From: Malus domestica
Lineage: Eukaryota; Streptophyta; Magnoliopsida; Rosales; Rosaceae
DNA length: 64,000 nt
Direction: 5' to 3'
NCBI RefSeq assembly: GCF_042453785.1
Contig: NC_091675.1
Coordinates: forward strand, 49,176,501 to 49,240,500
Part shown: piece by piece, positions 51,043 through 62,890 of the stretch
Layout: each line of letters begins with the position of its first letter
Numbering within the stretch: the stretch's first letter is position 1
Notes under the pieces: model-generated
Databases searched by the model: none
The model's input: the letters and a program-made list of their open reading frames with translations, nothing else
What the model was told of the DNA's origin: nothing
Position numbers and translations under genes: made by a program

Positions 51043-52900
51043 TCCCTCAACTTGATTCTCGATTGTTCCAGATGGGGTCTGCGAGTATGTGCCTGAATGG
51101 AGCAATTATTTGCGCTAATTACGCTTTTGTAATTCACAAGAAGAAGCACACCGTAGCTTAGAATCAACTTGATTGTTGCTCACATTTTCTACGGTATTAC
51201 TCCTAATTTTTCATTTTCCATTTTTCATTTTGAGTCACTGACTAATGGAGAAAAATAGAAATTTTGAGTTTAGGTTTATTTCCAAACGAACTTTATCACA
51301 AGAGTTTAAATTGATTTTTTTTACTACATGTGCTACCTTCCGACTACACTATCACCATGATGGCTGTTTATTCGATTAGACCTTCTGAAGGTTTGTTAAC
51401 TATCAACATGTCGAAGATGCTTAACAATGTATTAGTAAATTTTCTCTAGAGTGAAGATGAATGAATCTCGAGTATAAGAATAGTCGTATGATTGAAAAAA
51501 CACACGCATTTGAAGTTCACAAGGTGGTGGTCTCCTTTAGGAGAACGACTTAAATGCAATATTGTTCATCGTCAACGTGACGTCTCGATACTATAATGTC
51601 ATGTCGTATCTACGTTTTTCTTCACATTGTGTGATATTATTTGATTAATATGTCACATGACAGTGAATTTATTCAGTGCAAATTACTCTCCTCCATTAAG
51701 GGTCCTAGTTGGAGATCCCTTCAAAGACGGGAGCCTGGAAAAGTCTGGGAGTACTTCGAACGAAACAACTTGACTTGGTGGGTATAATTCCATAGGAAAA
51801 AACTGACTTCTACAAATCAATCATTTGAAGCATTGATCTTTCTAATATTAAAGCAACTCAAAATGGGAAACTTCATACTGCATATTGCGGTATTAGTAAT
51901 AATAATTTGGAATAGAACTTGTCATTAACATAAATTAAACTTAAAACTTCTCACTAATAAGTGTAGAGAATACCACTATACTACTAACTTCCATGCATAG
52001 ATGCTAAAAGCCTACATATTGTTGGATTTGGATCCTCTCCTGAGCAAGGGAGACGGATCCTCCTAACCCAAACACACGGGCCGTTGGATTTTGATCTAAC
52101 GGCTACAAATAGGAGACTTCTAAAAGTTATAATAATTGTAGCCGTTTGATCAAAATCTAACAGTCCGTGTATTTAGGTCAGGAGGCTTTGTCTCCTTTGC
52201 TTAGGAGAGGATCCAAATCCCTTTTTGTCAACCAAAAATCAAACTTTTGTCAACCAAATCCCAATTTCCAACGAAAATTTAGTACCTCAACTATGTTAAT
52301 TATTGACCACTTTGCTGATGTTAACTTTTTTGACTAATCAAAGAGAAAAAAAAATTTAATTTAATTTTTTTTTACATAGTTACGTAGTTTCTTGATTTTA
52401 GCTTGCCATTTCCTGATGGTGTCTGCGAGTATGTGAATGAATGGAGCAATTATCTGCGCTAATTACGCTTTTGTAATTCCCACGAAGAAGCACACCGTAA
52501 CTTAAATAAACTTGATTGTTGCCCACATTTTCTACCCTAGAGTGAAGACGAATGAAACTCAAGTATAAGGTGGTGGGCTCCTTTAGGAGAAAAACTTGTA
52601 AGCTGTTCATTGCCATGCATCTCAATACATTAATGTCATGCTGTATGTATATTTTTTTCCACATAATATGATATTATTGAATTGAAATGTCACATGACAG
52701 TGAACTTATTCCGTGCAATTTACTCTCCTCTATTAGGGGCCCCAGTTGGACATCCCTTCAAAGACGGGAGCCTGGAAAAGTCTGGGAGTACTCCAAACGA
52801 AACGACTTGACTTGGCAGGTATAATTCCATTAGGAAAAACTGACTTCTACAGATCAATCATTTCAAGCATTGATCTTTCTAATATTAAAGCAACTCAAAA
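51043..52900. repeat. tandem copies of the region upstream of lectin kinase 2
   Basis: Block 51043-51886 and block 52270-52915 share the strings 'GTCTGCGAGTATGTG', 'GCGCTAATTACGCTTTTGTA' and 'TCAAAGACGGGAGCCTGGAA', ending just inside the coding start (GGGAAACTTCATACTGCA). After 51886 the first copy jumps to a match of 46268. So the lectin kinase promoter was duplicated and the first copy lost its gene body. Confidence 0.75.
52023..52221. mobile_element. MITE with GGATTTGGATCCTCTCCT ends
   Basis: The left end GGATTTGGATCCTCTCCT is mirrored by AGGAGAGGATCCAAATCC on the right, with the similarity extending about 40 bases. The parallel sequence at 46380-46400 lacks it, an empty site that confirms insertion. 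A related element begins at 63838 near the window end. Confidence 0.85.
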
Positions 52901-55270
52901 ATGGGAAACTTCATACTGCAACCACAATTTTCTCAACTCACGTTGATCAGATCTTATTCAATGCCTTTTATGGTTTGCTTTGTTCTTGCCATGGCATTTG
53001 TTGTTGCTCAAGCACAACAAATGCAGTCAAATATCAGCCACGGATCTTCCTTAACGCCGACTACCAACTCCTCGTGGTTGTCACGTTCTGGTGTATACGC
53101 CTTTGGATTTTACAAGCAAGGAAATGGCTATGCTGTGGGGATATTTCTTGCTGGAATCCCCCAAACAACTATAGTGTGGACTGCAAACCGAGACGACCCT
53201 CCGCTCTCCAGCAATGTTACTTTGGACTTCACAAGTGATGGGTTTTCCTTGACATCAACACCAGGCCAAAGTTTCGTGATAGAGTATACCTCTGGTTCTT
53301 CGGCTTCCATGCTTGATTCCGGCAATTTTGTGATATACAATGCTCGTCAAGACATAGTATGGCAAAGTTTTAAGCACCCGACTGACACCCTTTTGCCGGT
53401 TCAGAGCCTGTCTCCTGGGGACGAGCTGTTCTCTGCTAAGTCAGAATCTGATCACTCAACTGGCATTTTCCGTCTGAAAATGCAAGCCGATGGAAACCTT
53501 GTCCAATACCCTGTAAATACTCCAGACACAGCTCCATATGCCTACTATTCATCTGGAACGTATGGCAGAAAGAACGTGACACTTAATTTTGGTGCTGATG
53601 GCCATCTCTACTTGCTAAATGATACCGGTTCGAATATCAGGAATATAACAGATGGAGGTCTTCCTGCTGATCAAGCAACAATTTATCTCATGAGAATTGA
53701 TGCAGATGGAATATTTAGATTGTATTCGCATGATTTGAATCACAACGGTAGTAAGTCAATTGTATGGGAATCTTCCAAGGATAAGTGTGACCCTAAAGGC
53801 GTATGCGGATTAAATAGTTATTGTGTCTCAATGGATCTTGACGCGAAGTGTAAATGTCTTCCTGGATTCGTATTTGCCAACCTGGGAAATAAGACTTCAA
53901 GCTGTAGGAGGATAGTTGCAGATGTTTGCGAATACAAAAACGAAACTTTCCCGTACACCATGGAAGAACTGCAAAGCACAATATGGGAAGACAGTTCGTA
54001 TGTGGATTTGCCATTATCAGACAAAGAAGCTTGCAAAGGAGCCTGTTTGGAGGACTGTAATTGTGAAGCCGCGATTTTCAATGGTACAAGCTGCAGAAAG
54101 CAGAGGCTTCCTTTGAGATATGGAAGAAGAGAGGTTAGTACTCCAAACTTAGAGCTCATCAAGGTAGCTACATGTACGACTGCTCCAGACACAGAAAAAG
54201 GAAGCAAAAGAAAAGGTAGAACTGACATCCTGATTATTGGTCTCTCACTTACTGCTTTCGGATCTATTTTGGTGGCGATTTCTGTAGTTACGTTTTGCAA
54301 ACATAATGCGTGGTCATATGGAAGAGTGAATATTCCCATTCTTGACTCTGAATTGAATGAGGACATCGCTCTGCGACCATATACTTATGAAGAGTTAGAG
54401 AAGATTACCAACAATTTTACAGAAGAGGTTGGTAGAGGCGCGTCGGGAACAGTTTATAAAGGAGTGATCTTGGCCAGCCAAAAGCGAGTTGCTGTCAAAC
54501 GACTAGAGAAAGTTGCTGCTGAAGGCGAAAAAGAATTTCAGACTGAACTAAAAGTCATTGGGAAAACCCATCACAAGAATTTAGTCCGTCTGCTTGGATA
54601 CTGTCTTGATGGACCAAAAAGGCTTTTGGTATACGAGTACATGAGCAATGGCTCACTTGCAGATATACTCTTCACGCCTGATGGGAAGCCGTCTTGGGAA
54701 GAAAGAATGAGAATAGCTTGCAACATAGCGCGAGGATTTCTTTACCTCCATGAAGAGTGTGATACGCAGATTATTCATTGTGACATAAAGCCCCAAAACA
54801 TTTTGATGGATGAGTACATGTGCCCGAAAATAGCCGACTTTGGATTGGCAAAGCTGCTTAAGGCAGACCAAACTAGAACCACAACTGGATTCAGAGGAAC
54901 CAGGGGATATGTTGCACCAGAGTGGCATAGGAAAATGCCAATAACAGTTAAAGCTGATGTTTACAGCTTCGGAGTTGTGTTGTTGGAGATCATATGTTGT
55001 CGAAGGAATGTGGATTGGAGTCTTCCCGACGAGGAGGCTATTTTGGATGAATTAGCCTACCATTGTTTCGAGACGGGTGAGCTTGGAAAACTAGTGGGTG
55101 AAGAAGAGGTAAACACAAGGCAATTTGAAAGGATGATTAAAGTTGGACTTTGGTGCATCCAGGATGAACCGTCGTTGCGTCCTTCTATGAAGAAGGTTTT
55201 ACTCATGCTTGAAGGAACTGTAGACATCCCAATCCCTCCCAATCCTATTTCTTTTCTCAGCACCATCTAA
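52901..55270 (+). CDS. G-type lectin S-receptor-like Ser/Thr kinase, copy 2
   Basis: The paralogue of the gene at 24628 has the same domain order: signal peptide, B-lectin domain, EGF-like and PAN-like Cys-rich regions, one membrane span, and a non-RD kinase (VGRGASGTV, VAVKRLEK, HCDIKPQN, DFG). The first in-frame ATG at 52901 adds 20 residues; the copy-1 start position reads ACG here, and the Met at 52961 (MPFMVCFVLAMAF) gives a cleaner signal peptide and is the likelier start. It keeps the lectin ANRD motif that copy 1 has lost. The central extracellular region is almost identical to copy 1, while both ends differ more. Confidence 0.9.
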   Translation: MGNFILQPQFSQLTLIRSYSMPFMVCFVLAMAFVVAQAQQMQSNISHGSSLTPTTNSSWLSRSGVYAFGFYKQGNGYAVGIFLAGIPQTTIVWTANRDDPPLSSNVTLDFTSDGFSLTSTPGQSFVIEYTSGSSASMLDSGNFVIYNARQDIVWQSFKHPTDTLLPVQSLSPGDELFSAKSESDHSTGIFRLKMQADGNLVQYPVNTPDTAPYAYYSSGTYGRKNVTLNFGADGHLYLLNDTGSNIRNITDGGLPADQATIYLMRIDADGIFRLYSHDLNHNGSKSIVWESSKDKCDPKGVCGLNSYCVSMDLDAKCKCLPGFVFANLGNKTSSCRRIVADVCEYKNETFPYTMEELQSTIWEDSSYVDLPLSDKEACKGACLEDCNCEAAIFNGTSCRKQRLPLRYGRREVSTPNLELIKVATCTTAPDTEKGSKRKGRTDILIIGLSLTAFGSILVAISVVTFCKHNAWSYGRVNIPILDSELNEDIALRPYTYEELEKITNNFTEEVGRGASGTVYKGVILASQKRVAVKRLEKVAAEGEKEFQTELKVIGKTHHKNLVRLLGYCLDGPKRLLVYEYMSNGSLADILFTPDGKPSWEERMRIACNIARGFLYLHEECDTQIIHCDIKPQNILMDEYMCPKIADFGLAKLLKADQTRTTTGFRGTRGYVAPEWHRKMPITVKADVYSFGVVLLEIICCRRNVDWSLPDEEAILDELAYHCFETGELGKLVGEEEVNTRQFERMIKVGLWCIQDEPSLRPSMKKVLLMLEGTVDIPIPPNPISFLSTI

Positions 55271-55335
55271 AGTCGAGTGAGTGATACGTACTTGAGTGAT
55301 CAGAAAACTGATCAAACCTTACATTTAGTTTATGT

Positions 55336-55341
55336 AATAAA
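55336..55341 (+). terminator. poly(A) signal AATAAA of lectin kinase 2
   Basis: AATAAA lies in the same 'TTTATGTAATAAAAC' context as in copy 1. It is 66 bases after the stop. Confidence 0.55.
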
Positions 55342-56327
55342 ACTAATAAGCAGCATGGTGATTTTCACCGCAAGCTTCACTGTCTGTAAGTGTTTGCGTC
55401 ATCATGAATGATATGCATGAGGTTTTCAGTTCTATGACTAATTGTACGTTTATAGGCTGCTTCTAAAAGAAAATGAACCTCTAAAACTAGAGAGGAGGCC
55501 AAGACTATAAAATTTGAACACGTCAGGTGCATTAGTTATGTCTCGTAAATATAAAGATGATGCAAAATCAATAACAACTTAGTTCTATCATGCATACCAT
55601 CCATCTGCTTAGTGCATAACTCTACATAAATGAGAAAGCAGGATGAAACTTCGCAGACAACAGAGTCACAGGGTACTCGGGAGTCATTTTTCATTTCGAA
55701 AACCAAAAAATAGTCCTTAGAGTAGTCAGACAGCTTCAGTAAACCATAACTAGCGATAACCTTTATGCCTTGATCTACTTACCCGAGCACCCATAAGGCA
55801 TGAAAAGACAATGTTGCAACTCGAAAGTCATTTATGCATAGCTTTAATTCACTGGTAACACAGCAACTTTCAAGGATTAACCTCGTTTGTCTGCGATTAC
55901 CAACACGCGAGGAACCATATAAACTTGAGATTTTTGACGTTTTTGCTAACCTTTGGACCTCTGAATGTTGTAAGATGTTAACTTTTGAAGCACACTTTAA
56001 GTTCAGCATCATCGTAAAACTAATTTGCTTGCATTCCCCTCTTAACCTGGTTATTTCAGATAAAAAAAAAAAAAAAACAAAGCACTTAACTACATACTAT
56101 CATGTAGAATACCTCTGATTTCACTTTCTCTTCCATTCAATTCCAAATTACTTTTCATTTTCAAAAAATCATCAAATGCTTACACACAAAACCACTACGA
56201 ATTCACATTACTATCGAAGGAGGTTTATTCGGAAAGAGGTGATATAACATTTCAAGCTGGTACTTTAAATAAGCTCCTAAAAACATCTGGAGAGTGAAAG
56301 ATAATATTGCCAAAACTACAAATTAGA
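55342..56327. other. intergenic, no gene seen
   Basis: Short frames near 55779-56118 on both strands show no family resemblance. An A-run lies at 56062-56077. Confidence 0.5.
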
Positions 56328-57230
56328 AGAGTTATAAGTTTAGCACAAAGTTTCTATCACGACCTTGTTAGGCCATCTGCAACCGATCCAACCAGAGGGT
56401 CATAGTGCCGAAAATAGCCCGAAATGACATGAAAATTGTCTCCAACCGAGGGCTAGGCCAAAGGGCTCTTGGGCCCCATAGGGCCAAAAAAGGAGAAAAG
56501 GGCCAACCGGCTGGCCTAACCCAGCCAGCCAGCCCAAGTCCAGCAGTTTGAATCCAACGCTACTTGCTGACGTCAGCTAGCCGTTATATTTGAATTTAAA
56601 AAAAAATTTTAAATTCAATTTTTTTTTTCTATAACTTCCTAAGTCATTAAACATTATTAAATAACATTAAGTAACATGAAACAACATTAAACAATATTAA
56701 ACAACGTTAAGTAACATTAAACAACATAAAAAAAATTAACAACAAGAAACTTAAACAACATTTTAAAAAAAATTTACACGTGGCACTCGAAATCCGAGAC
56801 ATAAAATTATTGAGATTCCTTAGCGACAAGAAATCTGCAAAGTTACTCATAGATCGACACATGACACTCAAAATCCGAGACGTAAAATTATTGAGATTCC
56901 GTCTCGAAAAATTATTGACAATCCATAACGTAAAATTATTGAGGTAATTTAATTTAAGTAACCATAGTAATTCAATTAAATTAATAAATTATGTTAAAGG
57001 CCTGATGACCCTTTGGCCCCTTCGGTTGAAGATAGTTTTTTGTCACATGACTATGTTTGGCCTATGGCCCTCTGGCCTCTCGGTTGGAGACGGTAAGAAA
57101 AATGGTCTGACACTGTTCATTAAAATATTAATTTCTTGGAGTGCTATAGGGCCAAAGAGAGCCCTCTGGCCCTCTTTCCACCGGCTGAATCTCAGAAGAA
57201 TCGAGAGTTATAAGTTTAGCACAAAGTTTC
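56328..57230. mobile_element. 849-base insertion-like block flanked by 27-base direct repeats
   Basis: An identical 27-base sequence occurs at 56328-56354 and 57204-57230. Between them the block opens with 'GGCCATCTGCAACCGATCCA' and closes with 'GGCCCTCTTTCCACCGGCTG', partly inverted with respect to each other and rich in GGCC/GGCCCT motifs, like a known Rosaceae MITE style. A 27-base direct repeat is too long for most cut-and-paste transposons, so the mechanism is unclear. Confidence 0.5.
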
Positions 57231-58409
57231 GAACTTTTGAAATCGTGTTTTTAAATTGAAGAATGCATAAGTAGTAAAACTCACAAATCATGGGGTTGGT
57301 AGAACCCAAGGTAGGATAAACCCTTAGTCTAAAGAGAAAAGTAAAAAGTTGCATTAAGTCATAGCTAAACGCCTTTGGGATGCAAGTAAAACGCGCACAA
57401 GGGTATGACCAGCCCAAGATAGATGCCTTGTTAAAATCTCATCATGTAGCAAAAACCAAGTGGGAAAAATACTCCTAATCTAAGGGAAAAAGTGTACATT
57501 AAGGTCAAGTGAATATACTTTTGGATACTTCCTCTAAGTTTGACAAAATTTCCAAATAAGAACTATATAAGCATTGCAAATGGGATAGTTTCGCATACGG
57601 AAAATTCCTGAATAAGCTTCTGGAAAGTCGACTTCGTGAGGTCGACAAAGTTGTCTAGAGACAGGATTTGCTTGACTTCTTTTGATGCTTTGCAGATGTG
57701 AAAAGAAGGCAATATGCTTGGTGTTGACTTTGTTGATGTATCGTGTCTTAGTCTGGTCGATACATGCGACATTGTTTCCAGGAATTGTAGTTGGAACTCA
57801 GCTATGGATGAAAAACCGCAGGTACTTCGAGTATTTTCAATATGAGCTCTCAACCATATCTCTCATGTGTGGCGTAGAGAGGTGCAGTAAGCTTGCAACA
57901 ATTCGAAGGTTTCGCAACTAAGGTCTATATCATGGACCTCCAAGATATTGACGGTATCCCTAACGATAAAAACATAACCATTTAGGAATGTGCCTCCGAG
58001 ATTTATACATAGCTATGCTTTGTCTTTGAGTTTAAAACCTCTCTCAGATTGATTCGGATGCATTGTTCTTTTGAAAGGATTGAATTGTTTCGCTGTAATC
58101 TCTTCACTGGAATGAATGCTTTTCCGCGTCAACTTTGGAATGTAAAGCCATTAATTTGATCATATCGAGCATGAAAAGAGCGTACGTATAGGGGAAAACT
58201 GATGCTTTTTAAGGTTTAGAAAGTTGCATACAGTAATCGGGAACACAACCAAAAAAACAGAAAGCCGAATGGCACTTTTTTTACACAAGGTGGTGAGTTT
58301 ATTGATAGCAATTTATACATTAACTTTGGGATATCAATCAGTTCACAAGCAATATATATATATATATTTATAAATATATATAAAGGTTCATTATTTCATT
58401 TCATTTTCA
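57231..58409. other. intergenic, 3' side of the PEPCK gene
   Basis: An AT microsatellite lies near 58352-58380, in the probable 3' untranslated region of the gene to the right. A minus-strand frame at 57563-57853 is not recognised. Confidence 0.5.
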
Positions 58410-61400
58410 TCAATCACAGCTTCCTGATAAAAAATTTGGACCCGCTGCAAGAATTTCATCCGTCAGCTTGTTATCCTTTCCGATCTTTTGATTTGTGAAC
58501 ACCTCAATGTTCTTCTTGAACAGACCACCCAGATGAAGTAGTGTGTCTTTGTAGGTTTTCTTGTCTGACCACTGCCGTTGAAATATTCACGCAGACCTAG
58601 TCAATACAAATGAAAAAATGCATGCCAAAATTTAAACAGCAATAGAATATGTAGACAAAAAAAAAGAGCAACTTACGGTGTTTATTGGGTCCAGAATTTC
58701 TGAAGGTACACCCTCAATATCAGCAGGAATCTCAAGACCGAATATTTCAGTCTTTGTGTAGGTTGCATTCAAAAGGGCCCCTGAGTGGATTGCATTGATA
58801 ATCTTCCTGGTGTAAGCTAATTTGATACGGTTACCTGTTCCGTACCTGCAAAAGAACTAACGGCTGATTTGGTATTGCTGTGCTATGAGAATAAGCGGCT
58901 GTGCTGTGAGAATAAACGGCTGTGAAATAAATCAGCAGAGTGTATGGTAAACTTTTTTGTAAAAGTGCTTTTGAAAAAAAAAAACAGTTTGATAGTAGGT
59001 CTTTTCATTAAAGGAGCACTGCAGCTCCGTGTGCTTTGAAAAAAAGCCAGTTTTCCAAAGCTGCAAATAGCAGCTTCAGCTTTTTCCTTTGATTTCAACT
59101 TATTCTCACAGCAGCTTCCAAAATAAGCCATTTTTTTCAGTTTACCAAACACCTAAAACCCTCACAGCTTTTTTTCATGGGTGTTTTTTTTTAAGCACTT
59201 CACTCCCAAACCACCCCTAAATGTTATATAATCAAGGCGCACTGACTAGCTCTTGGTCTAGTTTTATTTCTCTTTCCAAAGCCGAACGAGCATCAACAAA
59301 TGCATCAACTGATTTCTGTTTCTATAGATTTTATACCTTCCTGCAGACCAGCCTGTGTTAACAAGCCACCCTGTGGCCCCGTGCTTCTGCATCTTTTCAG
59401 CCAACATTGCTGCATACCTTGTCGGATGCATCATTATAAACGCTGCACCGAAGCATGCTGAGAATGTAGCTTGTGGCTCCTTAATAGCATCTTCTGTTCC
59501 AGCTACCTATTTTTTCATTCGAAGTTCCATCAACAAAATCCAATGCATGCACTTCTACAAACTGGAAAGAAGATCAAATGAATACCAAAGCAGTGTAACC
59601 GCTGATGAAATGATACATAGTTTGAGCCAAGCTCAGCTTGCTCACTGGTGGAAGCACACCAAATGCATCACATGCCAGGAGAATGACATTTTTCGGATGG
59701 GGACCAACACACGGTATTTTAGCATTCGGTATATACTCTATCGGATATGCTGCCCGGGTGTTTTCTGTAACAATGTTTGCCAAGGTCAAACCAAAAATCA
59801 GCAGGACACAATAAATAGTTGTAAAGACCAAGCAAATGTTCTTTATATGGACTATGATTCATATCATTCTCTGTAACATCTTATTCACTTGCTACTACTT
59901 GTGCTACATGGACCTAAAATAAGAATTAACGAACAACTCACAGCAACTTTTTCAAAGTTCTCAAAATGATAGTTTGCTTAAACCGAAATTAGTCAGTTAG
60001 ACTTACCAGTAACAGATTTCTCTGAGTAATCAACTTCTCGATTATGGTCATCGAGCACAACATTCTCCAAAACTGCCATACACATGCAAACATATTTGAT
60101 AAGAATTTGAAATATCACTCCAATCATGACACAGAACATAAACATTTCACGCTAACTGTCATTTTTAAAGTAGAATGTTCAATTATGATGTTAAGTACCA
60201 GTCCCAAATTTGATAGCATTCCAAATATCTGGTTCCTTGCCCCTTGACAAATCAATGCACTTGGCATAGCAACCACCTTCAATGTTTGACACCCCATTGT
60301 TGCTCCAGCAGTGCTCATCATCTCCAATTAGATACCGATTATGATCCGTAGACAGAGTCGTCTTCCCAGTGCCTGCAACAAACATCCCAGGATCAGTTAC
60401 ACAAACATGAAAGAAATTGAAACACAAAAGATTGATTTATCCGTCACCAATTGATCATTGCACACACTGTTATGGTAGTGCAATAAAACTGTACCAGATA
60501 AGCCAAAGAAAAGGGCAACATCGCCGTCTTTCCCCATATTGCATCCAGAGTGGAGGGAGAGAATTTGACGCTTAGGCATGAGATAGTGCATGACACTGAA
60601 CAGGCCTTTCTTCATTTCCCCAGCATACTGGGTTCCAAGGATGACCATTTCCCTCCTAGAGAGATTGAGGTCTACGCTTGTAGAGGATGTCATGTAGTGA
60701 GTGTAACGGTTACATGGAAACTGCCCGGCATTGTATATTGTGAAGTCTGGAGTACCGAAATCCTCCAGCTCTTCAGGAGTTGGGCGGATGCACCTGTCAT
60801 CCAGCCAGTTATCGTTTCAACACTACGCAAGTGTAATATGTTGCTGCATTCAGCATTATGCACTTAATAATCTAGGCATATCAGCTTAATTACTTACATG
60901 TTATGCATAAACAAGGAGTGGTAAGCTCTGGCAGATACAATCCGAACTTTGATTCGGTGTTCTGGATCCCAGTTAAGAAACTGATCATTCACAAAAACCT
61001 GAAATGCAGATTTACCATAACACCAGTCACTATTAAGTATTGCAGAGTGTACAAATTGGAAGAAGCAAAGAGATTAGGAAAATTATCAAAATTAGATTCA
61101 TATGTTTAATTTGCTTCTCTCTGTCTTGCAAGTAAACCTGTGAAAATCAGCTCGTTTCTTGAACTATTGTTCTATAGCTGTTTGTAGCTGTTACAACTTT
61201 CCTAGTGCAAAAGACCATCTTGTTGCAGACCAATTTTAACAAAACTTCTTGGGTGCACGTCAGACAACTAATTTACTGCTATAAGATAAATAGATTGATA
61301 ACATCACGTAGATAAGAGACAAAATTACTCAGTCAAGCAATTGTCAACAGTATAGTTAACATGTTTGCACAACGAGTTTGATGGTACTGATCATGACTCA

Positions 61401-62778
61401 TGAGAACATCTACGATTGCCTTATTGAATTTTTACATGACAGGAGCACTGCAACACTCATTAGGGAAAAGACCAGGTCCACAATTAAAGACTGGTCAAGA
61501 CCAAAACCAACTAAAATAGTTTGGTCTACTGTTTGTTTTAAATATCATGTAGAATGAAGTCAGAATTGGATCCACTCCGGACCTTAATGTCCAGAGCCTA
61601 AGGATCCACAAATCTGGGTCACACAAATTAAATTTGGTGGTTCCCATTAACTTATTCTATTGGCCTACCTTACACAAAACCAACAACTCCAATTTCTTTT
61701 CCACACAAATGTGTGGCCCAAATTTATAGATCCCTAGGCTCCAGACACCCAATTCCCACAAAGCCCATTTCATGGAAAAGAAATAAAAGCAAAGAACGTC
61801 CGACTGAGAGGATATCATTTTTTAGCATCCAGTGCATCATCATATACACCAGATATTATATATGCATATTGTTAATGGGCGACAAATATAATATTTGCAC
61901 ATCCCTTGGATTGAGGAAATGGAGAACAAGAGGATAAGCATACAAGCAATCTAATTTGCAAACAGTCACTGCCAGCTGATTAACATGTTTGCTGCATGAT
62001 TTTCGGACCCCATGTGTTAAGCAAAAGTGTTTAAGATATAAAGGGCTAGTTTACACTGCTTTTGTAAGTGTCAAAAGTGTTTTTAGATGATTAGAAGCAT
62101 TTTTTATCGTGCATGATAGGAACCTTAAAAGTGTTGGTAGATAAAATAAACATTTTCTAGTGTTTTTTTAACATTAGAAATCATGTTTGAGTGTGATTTC
62201 ATTTCATTATGCTTTTAACAAAAGTACTTTAGTAGTGCTTTTCACAAAAGCATTTTCATACAAGCTTGTGTTACCAAAATTTGAAAGTAAACAAACAAGC
62301 TGTAGAATCAATCAGAACATGAATATGACGATTTACCAATCATAAAAAACAAATTAAGAAGAGTAATGATCAACATATGGGTGAGCCCCTTTACTAAAGA
62401 GAAATAATACCTTGTCCAAGGAATCAAGTAATCTACAGCTCTTTCTCTGTTCACTAAGAAAGTATGCTCGTCCATTTCAATGTTGGGTGAGCCCCTAATT
62501 AATTAAGCAAAACAAATTGTCAATCGATTGGGTAATTAAGATTAATCAAATATGTTAATTAGATGCAAATAAATTAAGTGGCCGTAGCATGCGCATTACG
62601 GAGAAGAAGCACGCAAGCACTTACTTTCCCCACCAAAGCTCGTTTTCAGTTTCTTCATCTTTGACGACTCGTTTGTCTCTCGGAGAACGGCCAGTTTTTG
62701 CCCCAGATAATGTGGCCAACGCACCCGATGCTGTTACAAACGAACCTTTCTCATACTTTATAGCTTGCTCATACAGTT
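58410..62778 (-). CDS. PCK: ATP-dependent phosphoenolpyruvate carboxykinase, N-terminus not seen, one exon frameshifted
   Basis: The cytosolic enzyme converts oxaloacetate and ATP to phosphoenolpyruvate, CO2 and ADP for gluconeogenesis. Nine exons are readable: 62625-62778, 62411-62494, 60898-60998, 60495-60793, 60199-60372, 60007-60072, 59586-59764, 59337-59506 and 58677-58845, with the last exon at 58410-58571 making ten. They cover about 518 residues of a protein near 670. Key motifs are intact: [12 protein letters not shown], the P-loop [11 protein letters not shown] across a splice site, GDDEHCW and EGGCYAKC. Exon 62411-62494 is one base short of its expected 85, which shifts the frame near DYL at about 62424. 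The first 150 or so residues were not found up to base 64000. The gene may be a recent pseudogene, or the base may be a sequencing error. It reads LSGSCD at its end. Confidence 0.85.
58858..59220. mobile_element. hAT-like MITE in a PEPCK intron
   Basis: The left end GGCTGATTTGGTATTGCTGT and the right end CTCCCAAACCACCCCTA are imperfect inverted repeats, and the interior is rich in 'CAGCTTT' and 'AAAGCTG' motifs. This pattern is a very common small element in apple-like genomes. It lies wholly within the intron between exons 58677-58845 and 59337-59506. Confidence 0.6.
61563..61775. mobile_element. MITE-like inverted repeat in a PEPCK intron
   Basis: The left arm, with GAGCCTAAGGATCCAC, is mirrored by the right arm, with ATAGATCCCTAGGCTC, over about 35 bases with mismatches. 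It sits in the intron between exons 60898-60998 and 62411-62494. No coding potential is seen. Confidence 0.5.
62040..62285. mobile_element. possible hAT-type MITE in a PEPCK intron
   Basis: The sequence opens GGGCTAGTTTACACTGCTTT and contains several 'AAAAGTG(T/C)TTTT' and 'AGTGCTTTT' motifs in both orientations. The ends are not clean inverted repeats, so the call is tentative. Confidence 0.4.
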
Positions 62779-62832
62779 CTGTAGGTACGTACATATATAT
62801 ACAGAGAATAAGTTCGTTTATAACAACATAAG

Positions 62833-62890
<58 letters not shown>

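Noticed and set aside
57563..57853. Minus-strand ORF of 96 residues as a gene
   Set aside because: No family resemblance, no splice context, and AT-rich composition typical of chance frames.
59355..59876. Plus-strand ORF of 173 residues
   Set aside because: It overlaps three PEPCK exons on the opposite strand, which account for its openness.
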